From Sperchopsis tessellata (lineage: Eukaryota; Arthropoda; Insecta; Coleoptera; Hydrophilidae), in assembly GCA_033557685.1 (NCBI GenBank), contig JAWQRN010000474.1, positions 1 to 29,128 on the forward strand: a DNA stretch of 29,128 bases. Reading direction: 5' to 3'. Below the pieces are notes generated by a model that saw only the letters and a list, made by a program, of their open reading frames with translations, made no database searches and was not told the origin of the DNA. The position numbers and the translations under genes were made by a program. Shown one piece after another: positions 21,661 to 29,128 of the stretch (positions are counted from its first letter, which is position 1; each line of letters begins with the position of its first letter).

Positions 21661-23159
21661 ATGTGCATTCCCGGGTGCTATCGTTCAAAATCAAGTTTAG
21701 GTAAAAACGAGCAAAACAATAGAATTTCCTACTCCCAGAATGTAAGATAATTTTTATGGTAAGGTGCTTAGTGAGCTAAGTATGCCCAATTATACCTGTC
21801 CACTTAGCAATCCTGGATGCTGGTTAAAAACCAGTTTTGGCTTCGCAGAATAGAATTGAAAATGAAGTGTGTGATCATTGAGATGAACACTTAACAATAA
21901 TTGAACAGAGTATATACGCTTTTTATGAAAATTTCAGTATTCCAATCAAAGAAAATATAAGATATTTTCTTAGCTAATAAACAAACGTGATTTCAATATG
22001 CTGAGAATTTAAAATAATTTATGAAGTGATGTGTTTAAGATGGATAAGCATTAAAAATAGGTCATAAAAGAGCTCCAAATATGATTCATTAATTTACGAA
22101 TCTATCACAATGATGGATAAAAATATTAATTTAAAAGTATGGATAATTATAGGTTTCAATGGCTGTAAATTTATTGTTATTTTGCTTGGATTACATTCAC
22201 TTTGAACAAATATCTTTCATTAGTAACAAACATATTACGAGATAAATAATTTCTTTCTTTTTAAAATATATCCCATATAAAAATCAAATAAATTACACTT
22301 GTTATCCCTAAGATTAATTAACTTACACTAAAAATGAATAGTTCGCTGTTTCAAATAATGCAATCTCACTAAGGTTTTATTACTGGAAATATTGCATTGA
22401 TACTCCACGCGTTTGAATACATATAACCTCAATTTGGTGTTGCCAAATTAAACGTCACCTTTGCTTATTACATACATCTAATAGAGAAAGATAGAGACAT
22501 AAAAACGTTATGTTTCAAAAACGACAACTCCAGTCGAGAAATTTGCAGTAGGGGAGGGATTTAATCTTAACTTTTTAACCTAACCCAGCGGCCTATCTAA
22601 CCTGTTTCTGAGTGTAAACTATTAAATTTAAGTTGGTATTATGTTAAAACAATCTGTTTCTAAGTACAAAGTATTCAAAGTAAAGTTTGAGTGTAACAAG
22701 TTAATACTATGCAACGTGCAATTATATATATATATATATATATTCAAAATGAATAGAAATTTGCAGCACGACTTTTAGTAACATACGGTTCATACTCACA
22801 TCCCGGTTGATCCCCATTAACCTTGGAATCAATATTAGGAAAAGTATATAAAAATAATGAATTCGGAGAACTCAAGTAGCGTGTGTCCTCAGAAGGACAA
22901 GACATTAAAATGGCGATAGGTGGCCATATAGGTTTATCATATGCAACTTTGAATACTACCTAAATAGTAGACCTTTACCCTCAAGAATGTAGTGAAGTTA
23001 CGTTGAAAATTTTAGCAATGAAAATGTAATTAATACTGACACTAATAAAATTTTGATGTGTTTTGAAAACGTTTTTGGGTTAGGCCAAGATATTAGAAAC
23101 CGTGGCACATAATTAACTTCTAAATAATCTTACAAATGTAGATATAAAGTGATCGGTAC
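21661..23159. other. unassigned AT-rich stretch
   Basis: May include decayed 3' continuation of the endonuclease relic up to about 21720. Otherwise only small hairpins (CTGGTT/AACCAG at 21820-21834; AATTTGG/CCAAATT near 22432-22450) and a short TA run (22723-22742) are seen. Confidence 0.5.
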
Positions 23160-23470
23160 TGGACGTCTTTGAACAACAGGCTTAATATAAATTACAGTCT
23201 TAGTCTGCACAGCTAGTCAGTCTTAGTATACCCCAGGGCACTGCGATCGACCCTATTATCTTTTTTTATATATTAATGATCTACTACCGGCGATATTTTT
23301 CCTATGCTAATGATACTGTGCTAACCTACAGCGCTAAAATTTAATACGATGCTAGAGCAAATACAAAATATTACATGTTATTTATAAAGCATTGCATCAA
23401 CCATCACAATTTAAGCCTGAACTTTATAAAACTAAATGTATTGAATTCTCAGAACAAAGAACCACTGTGA
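23160..23470 (+). pseudogene. LINE reverse transcriptase fragment with YAND box
   Basis: SIPQGTAIDPIIFF (from 23225) is the conserved (G/S)xPQG block. YINDLLPAIF is then readable one frame over, and FSYANDTVLTY follows back in the first frame. YADD has become YAND (GAT to AAT at 23309-23311). A stop comes just after, then MLEQIQN-like sequence in another frame and FIKLNVLNSQNK-type decay. The order fits the palm domain of CR1/Jockey-type LINEs. Both flanks are lost; the fragment covers only about 100 codons. Confidence 0.8.
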
Positions 23471-24783
23471 ATGGGTGATGTTACTGGTTTCTCAGTTGCT
23501 CGGTATTCAAGTTTACAATAATTTTATGGTCGCTTGCTTGACGTTGCCATTCGTGCACCCTTTTATACTTTTGATCATACAAACATTATCACACATATAT
23601 TACCAACAATATAGTGTTATAAATTTGTTCGGTATAGGTTCAACATGACTACAAACAATTATAACGGTGCCATTTTATTCCATTCATTATTATATTATAG
23701 TTGCAGTGTATAACTTACTGTTAGTATATAAAAGTAGTAGTACAAAATATTGAATAATTTGGATAAGTACTATGAAGGTTCTTTTCTTCAAAAATAGATA
23801 GTAATGTAATTGATAAAGTTATGTGATATGTATTAAAAGAATATACCGATATACTAAGAAATAAAAGATATTGCTGTGTCTACATTTTGTTCTGTCTGGT
23901 ATTTCAAACTTTGAAAGTAGATTAATTAAAATTTCCCCTTGAAGAAGTAGAGCGACATTTAAATTCTTCTTTGTGTTAAATTAAAAGCTGTTTTCAAATA
24001 GTAATCGTCTAAATGCATTGGTGCTAATTCAGATTTACTTATCCCGGTTTAAGAATAAATATGTATAAGTAGATATCATTAGTTATATTAAACTATCTGG
24101 CCTAGTAAACAGTTCAAGTGATTTATTATACCCCAGATACAAGCAGTATATTTTTTGCTTTGCTACTACGGATTGCCGTTGAGGTTTAGTCATAGTATGC
24201 AAGTAGAACATCTGTAGATGATATAAACATATGTGAATTTAATTACCCTCAGCCAAAATTTGTAGAACTATCGGTTATTAGATGCTATAAAAAATAAGAA
24301 CGAGAGATTAGAAAACTATTATAATTTGAGTTAAAGCTATGGTTTCATCAATTTATGTTGGCTGTGCAATCTCTTTGATTAGTTGCACGTGCACGATTCA
24401 TTTACACACACACAAATTTATATATATATATATATATATATGATACAAAAATAATCGTGGGTACAGTGACATAATAATAATAATAAGCTGGTATGAATTT
24501 TTGTTTCTAGCGTCTATCTTTACATTTAATCGTAAACATGTCAACCGATGTTTACGTGCAAATTTGCTGTTATTACCCCACTGTAATTCTGTAATTATTA
24601 ACCTGATGCTGTCTCTTACATATAACATCCTGTATGCGGTAAAAATTTTGGTGAGTTACGTTTTAATGTCTATTTTTACAGCTGTATTTTGACACCATTT
24701 GTATTAGTCAAAATATGACTACAAATCATTACTAAAATACATATATAAACGAAGCATGTTATTTTCATACATATTATATATAC

Positions 24784-24835
<52 letters not shown>

Positions 24836-25499
24836 AGGCCAATGGTGATAAAGAATTTGTAAGAGTTGAGAAATGAGCTTCATTATATTCTATGATTCAC
24901 GTTGTTGTCATCTACATAGGATATATATAATTTATAATAAAACAAAAATAGTACTTTAGATATTATATAATATAGCTAGTTATTATTTTACATACAAGGA
25001 ATATTAAATAAGCATTTCGGTTGGCGATTGTAAAAGAAAGCCGTAAATGTATATGAAATTGTGATAAGTCACATAATTACACAAAGAGATCTGTTTGAGT
25101 ATGGCAAATGAGTAGACCATCACGTTTGGAAGCTCTTATATGCTAAAAGATAAGGAAAGTGTTAAAGATAATAACGTAAAAAATAATTTGAGTTTACGGT
25201 GTTGATGGTCCCATGAAGTAAAGATATTTACAGATAAAATTCTGCTGATTGACAGTGGGGAAGAAATTTGGCTATTACATAAGTAGGAGAATCTATGAAG
25301 ACATTATTGGCCTGATAAAGACATCCTCTTTATGGATCTTAGGAAGACAATTTAGAGGATATGGAATTATCCATTTGTTTTCAAATGTGACTGTGGGGTC
25401 TTTATTGAGCATCTTGATGATATGGCGTATAGTCTTACTCATGAAAAACGTCGCTCTCAATTTAGGTTTTTTAACACTTTATACTCTCACGTACAATTC
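23471..25499. other. unassigned AT-rich stretch with microsatellites
   Basis: Holds (TA)n runs at 24417-24441 and about 24771-24831, a short (AC)n at 24402-24414 and (AAT)n near 24470-24486. The frame at 25249-25506 may be further decayed Penelope sequence, but no motif can be assigned. Confidence 0.5.
24771..24831. repeat. (TA)n microsatellite with TACA interruptions
   Basis: Begins as TATATACATATATATACA and becomes a pure TA run of about 38 bases. Confidence 0.95.
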
Positions 25500-25905
25500 A
25501 TCGTAGAAAGAGTAAGCTTACAAGCCATACGTGCAGAAAACGACAGAGAAGATAGCACGGTTATTCCGCAAAATTTCTTTCAAAACTTCTTTCCTACTTT
25601 CGCTTAAAATTATTCAAATTCTTCTATTTTCGAAAGATTAAATTCCGCTGAAATCCCTACAGCATACAAATTTATATGTATATATGGCTTAGTGTGCGTA
25701 GGTCATACAAAAAAATGACCTCAACTAGCTTCAGAGAGCACGAAAGACAAATCCGTTTCCAATACATTCAGTGAACGATGTTCTCTTCAAGGACATAAGT
25801 ATTTTCGCCTAGTCATCTAATGGTTTCCCAGAATTATACAAGAGTCCATCGAAATATATAAATATCCGGGTAATCTAAATACTGATAACTTGTTAGTTAT
25901 ACTTA
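25500..25905 (+). pseudogene. Penelope-like element: linker and GIY-YIG endonuclease relic
   Basis: C-terminal end of a Penelope-like retroelement protein. ERVSL leads into AYKPYVQKTTEKIARLFRK (from 25516), the conserved linker after the RT, followed by LKIIQILLFSKD and a stop. The GIY-YIG nuclease begins near 25660: AYKFICIYGLVCVGHTKK, where CVG stands for the YIG/YVG motif. FREHERQIRF (from 25730) reads in another frame after an A-run, then LQGHKYF and WFPRIIQESIEIYKYPGNLN (25821 on), the typical terminal block of these nucleases. At least three frame changes and two stops make it dead. In a live element the nuclease nicks target DNA for reverse transcription. The upstream RT is not recognisable. 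Confidence 0.82.
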
Positions 25906-26060
25906 TACTTATAAGCGGGGGTCCTACAGCTTCTGCCGCATCCTGTATTTCGATCGGCATCTATCTCTTTCTCTCCAATCCTCTTCTCCAATAGCTCTGT
26001 CTCTCAAGGTATTCTTTATTCCCTCAATATATGTCTTCGCGGGTCTTCCGGATAACTTAT
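25906..26060 (-). pseudogene. RTE-like LINE 3' end
   Basis: Read on the minus strand: GRPAKTYIEGIKNTLRDRAI, GEEDWRERDRCRSKYRMRQK, then a stop and an ACTTAT-type tandem tail at about 25895-25915. This is the extreme C-terminus plus tail of an endonuclease-RT LINE. It resembles the one at 11380 in layout (GRP(R/A)K, then DW, then W/C-R-x-K) but differs in sequence, so it is a different family. Only the last 50 or so codons are present, a severely 5'-truncated insertion. Its tail touches the end of the Penelope relic. Confidence 0.75.
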
Positions 26061-26789
26061 TGAAGAAGTAAAATGATCTGCATGAAAATGTAAAATACAG
26101 AGAAGTAAGACTAAGATTATTTGTATTTTTACGAGAAGCTGCAGCACCACATTAAATATTTGGAATTGTTCATACAGGATACCAACCTAATCTTATGTGA
26201 TGTATAGATAGAGAGACGCAGCAGCAGACAAATTATTGTAAAATTACATGCAGCCCAACAGACAATGGAATTCCAGTATACAGAGGAAGATCGAAAGTAT
26301 ACCAGAGGAAAATCTACATTGAAATAAAAATGATGCTCTAGGAACAGCAGTGAAATTAGACCTTCCAAAATAGAACTTATCAAGAACGAAGCCTCGATGA
26401 AGTATATTTAAAAATCACAAGAAAATATTCAAACCAAGCAGAGATTAGAGCCGATTTATATACAATACCCGAAACATCAGCAGCATGTAATAATGATCAC
26501 TATCCCAAAATAAAAGAAAATTAAGTGGAAAATCTGTTACTTCGCCGTGCTAGATTCATAAATTCTGTAACTTTTTTATATGGTAATTCAATAATGAACC
26601 ATTTGCACAACAGTCGAGGTAGCGCCTTAAACAGTGAGGAATGCTATCGAATTAAATAAAGTCAATTAATGGAAAATTTAGTATTTAGCATTAACACACA
26701 CTTAGCCACGCGGAAATAAATTCGGAAAGTTACTAGTCAGCCTCGTTTGTTTTATAATATAAGAGTATTTATAAACAATATTAAATGAA

Positions 26790-26790
<1 letters not shown>
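26061..26790. other. unassigned stretch
   Basis: Purine-rich with many short blocked frames. It may hold decayed element sequence, but no motif is recognised on either strand. Confidence 0.45.

Positions 26791-26858
<68 letters not shown>
26791..26858. repeat. (TA)n microsatellite
   Basis: About 68 bases of TA with TG and AA interruptions. It directly precedes the hAT-like pseudogene and creates a spurious YIYIYI leader in the open frame. Confidence 0.96.
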
Positions 26859-26859
<1 letters not shown>

Positions 26860-28065
26860 TCAGGGGGCTGCGGAATTCCAGACGACGCCATTCACGTCCT
26901 GTTCAGGTGCTCACGCTTTGAGGGGATCGGAAACAACTGTAGCAGAAGCAATAGGATATGACACTGTATCTTTGACCATAAGCAGATCCACATTACGGCG
27001 ATCTAGGCAACAAATGCGTGAAGAGGAATCTTTAACATTAAAAACGGCAATCGGAAATTATAAGTCGTTGCCACCAGTAGTCCATTGGGATGGAAAGCTT
27101 TTACCTTCTTTAATTGGAAAGACCATTTATTTGAAGTTGTTTTGAAAAGAGTGTTTGATATAAAAATGTCTTCTTCATCCGGTCCAAACGTACTTTTATT
27201 TAAAAGTTTTAAAGAATTTTGGCCCAAAACAGACCAAAATACAGTAAATACTGGATTGCAGGTAGAACAAATGAAACACATTCTAGAGCCGGTTAAAGCT
27301 GAGGTTGCAAATTTTATAGATTTATTTTTAACAAATAACCCCGTGACGACTATAAAGAGTTGTTATTGCTTTCTAAACTTTACATCGAAGGACAACTCAC
27401 TAACATAAATTTTTATCATCCGGGTGCATTTCATCATGCATGATGGATGTCTAAGGCAATTTAAATAAACGAAAAAGAAAATACAGGTATTGCAGATATA
27501 TACCTTTTCATTATAAAACTGTATATAAACGCATGGTTTAAAGCGCCATATGCGAACAAAGCACCATTTCTTGGTTTAAGGCTTTGTAAAGATTTAAGTG
27601 AATATAAACATTTTGACAAACAGATATCTCCAGTCAAAAGTAATAAAATAGTAAACCATTTGTGGTATTTAAATCAAGCCAACGTCGCTTTATCTTTTTT
27701 CGATGACGAAATTTCAGTTGTTACAAAGCGGGCTATAGTTTAAACATTGAAGAAAATAAAGTCAAATGAAGAAGGCATTAAACGGTTGATGATAAATGAT
27801 GTTAATGACATAAAAACAAGGAAATTGAGGACCATATATGCGATAAAATTAAAAAGTTTTTTGATAAAGGAAGCTTGCCTAGACTATTAAGAAGCTGGTC
27901 CAGCAGCTTGCAGTGAAAATTGTTCTTACAAAACGTGTTTGGATATTGTCAAGAAACTTAAGGTTGTAAATGATGCAGCTGGACGAGGCATCAAGCTAAT
28001 CAGTGAATATAATCAAATTTTACCAAAAAATTAACATCAAAAACAATTTTTGCTCCAAGTTGAAT
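26860..28065 (+). pseudogene. hAT-like transposase-derived protein, internally deleted
   Basis: Matches a family of hAT-like transposase-related proteins that I recall as common in arthropods. Upstream part: VAEAIGYDTVSLTISRSTLR, then PPVVHWDGKLLPSLIGK (to 27120). The next bases read DHLFEVVLKRVFDIKM in another frame, whereas the family has some 70-80 residues between these blocks, so an internal deletion is inferred at about 27115-27123. Then come SSSGPNVLLFKSFKEFWPKT, a one-base loss in the C-run at 27339-27342, DDYKELLLLSKLYIEGQL, FYHPGAFHHA, a stop replacing Arg (CGA to TGA, 27441-27443), WMSKAI, INAWFKAPYA, VNHLWYLNQANVALSFFDD, and at the end LKVVNDAAGRGIKLISEYNQ and KQFLLQV (to about 28065). 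Four further in-frame stops. The family name is from memory and its mechanism is uncertain. Confidence 0.7.
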
Positions 28066-28069
28066 TGTG

Positions 28070-29128
28070 TTTGGACAAATAGTCCAGGAGGAACTGACCA
28101 CACACATCACTGAAGACGGCGGAGGAGATTGACTCAGCTCCCGAGAACTAGAAATGCACTATACAAACAGCAAGTAAATACCAGGATTGCTCCTATATCA
28201 TTAAAGAGGCAGTCCTTGTAAAAAGAAACTCAGAAGAACTTGGATAAATACCAGGGCACCTGAATACAAGACTCAATGTAGCCATAAGAAAATTGAAACT
28301 GCTACTAATATCTAAGTAACCTAACACCAACCAAAGCTACAGAGTATTCCCTATGGAAAGCCACGAGGAAACTCAGGAACCAATCAACATAAGCTATCCC
28401 TCCTATCAGGAAGCTAGACAGAAGTTGGGCTTGAGACGACAAAGAGAATGCGAAAGTCTTTGCGGAACATCTTGTAAAAGTATTCCAACCCCACCCATCA
28501 GAATCGACCCCAGAGGAAGACGAAGAGATACTGTCTTACCTGGAAATATCTCATCAGATGTCTCTACCTATAAAAGCAATCAAAACGTGTGAGATAAAGA
28601 GCATGATAGCAAGAAACCTAAACCCAAAAAAGGTGCTGGATATGATCTTATCAGTAGTAGGGAGGTGAAGGAGCTTCCAAATAAGGCACTGATCAATATC
28701 ACCCACATATTCAATGCAATCCTGAGAATAGATTTCTTTCCATCGTAATGCAAGGTAGCCCAAATTATTATCATTCAAAAACCAGGCAAGCTCGCCGAGG
28801 ATCTGTCATCATACCGTCCAATCAGCATCTAGCCGATACTATCGAAACTCTTTGAAAGGATGTTCTTGAGTAGGCTAACACCGCTTCTGAGTGAAATCTT
28901 GATTATCCCGGACCACCAGTTTGGATTCCGAGAGCAAGATGCCACTACCGAACAAATACACCGACTGGTGGGTATCATAGACAGAACCTTTGAGGACAGT
29001 GAGTACTGCTCTGCCGCCTTCTTGGACATTTTCCAGGCCTTTTATAGGGTCTGGCATCCACTGAAATCTTGTTTGACTAACATATACTTTCAGGTGAAGT
29101 GCCAGGAAGAATTAACGACTCTAAATCC
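28070..29128 (+). pseudogene. jockey-type LINE ORF2 pseudogene, runs off the window
   Basis: Pre-RT and RT region of a jockey-clade LINE. In order: an upstream helical stretch with LNTRLNVAIRKLKLLL (about 28262), SLWKATRKLRNQST, AKVFAEHLVKVFQPHPSE (about 28455), EEILSYLEISHQMSLPIKAI, LNPKK, a one-base frameshift at about 28624-28634, GYDLIS, ELPNKALINITHIFNAILRI, KVAQIIIIQKPGKLAEDL, SSYRPISI with a stop (28830-28832), LSKLFERMFLSRLTPLLSEI, IIPDHQFGFREQDATTEQIH, then motif A as FLDIFQAFYRVWH. The first Asp of motif A is kept (29025-29027); the second is Tyr (TAT 29043-29045). A short deletion follows before LTNIYFQVKCQEELTTLN, and the window ends just before the expected PQG block. The endonuclease half is missing upstream, where the hAT-like relic begins. 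Confidence 0.9.

Noticed and set aside
22574..22586. TTAACCTAACCC and similar CCTAA runs near 1965 and 3132, like insect telomere repeats
   Set aside because: Only one to two units each and not in tandem arrays.
26810..26862. YIYIYI-rich N-terminus of the open frame at 26810
   Set aside because: It is translation of the (TA)n microsatellite, not protein sequence of the transposase.
28554..29057. Minus-strand frames of 60-74 codons
   Set aside because: Antisense shadows of the plus-strand jockey reverse transcriptase.
1..29128. CRISPR arrays, bacterial operons, intact rRNA or tRNA genes
   Set aside because: No spaced direct repeats, no Shine-Dalgarno-led gene series and no conserved rRNA or complete tRNA pattern on either strand.

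Overview
The window reads as AT-rich nuclear DNA from an arthropod, most likely an insect. There are no operons, ribosome-binding sites or long open frames. (TA)n microsatellites are long and frequent, and every recognisable protein-coding trace is a decayed transposable element of a type common in insects: Tigger/pogo, several non-LTR (LINE) lineages, a Penelope-like element and a hAT-like transposase family. I find no intact gene and no convincing host exon. The order of insect cannot be fixed by eye.

Left part (1-9.9 kb): a Tigger/pogo transposase pseudogene on the minus strand (934-1640); one copy of a short interspersed repeat (SINE-like, 2250-2510, minus); a tRNA-like repeat head (about 2966-3045); a GC- and CpG-rich island of about 1.2 kb with no recognised coding content (3871-5110); the 3' half of a CR1/Jockey-like LINE with its 3' tail (5595-6821); a long imperfect inverted repeat (7991-8580); and a second, smaller GC-rich island (9390-9905).

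Middle part (10-18.5 kb): three more copies of the SINE-like family (10200, 12250, 12533); two further copies of the repeat that forms the inverted repeat (10808, 11045), one of which abuts the 3' tail of an RTE-like LINE fragment on the minus strand (11380-12062); a repeat carrying a degenerate hammerhead-ribozyme-like motif (12158-12200); a LINE reverse transcriptase scrap (14946-15195) followed by an LTR-like promoter/polyA stretch; and a second hammerhead-like motif with a compatible core (18398-18445).

Right part (20-29 kb): TA-rich microsatellites; a LINE endonuclease-domain relic (21086-21660); a reverse transcriptase relic with YADD changed to YAND (23160-23470); the linker and GIY-YIG end of a Penelope-like element (25500-25905) directly abutting an RTE-like 3' end in the opposite orientation (25906-26060); a hAT-like transposase pseudogene with an internal deletion (26860-28065); and, running off the window, a jockey-type reverse transcriptase pseudogene (28070-29128).

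These pieces do not work together as a system; they are independent insertions at different stages of decay. The most interesting items are the two hammerhead-like motifs in the same window as a Penelope-like element, the four-copy SINE-like family with a shared internal indel, the long inverted repeat, and the two GC-rich islands, the only stretches that might carry host function.
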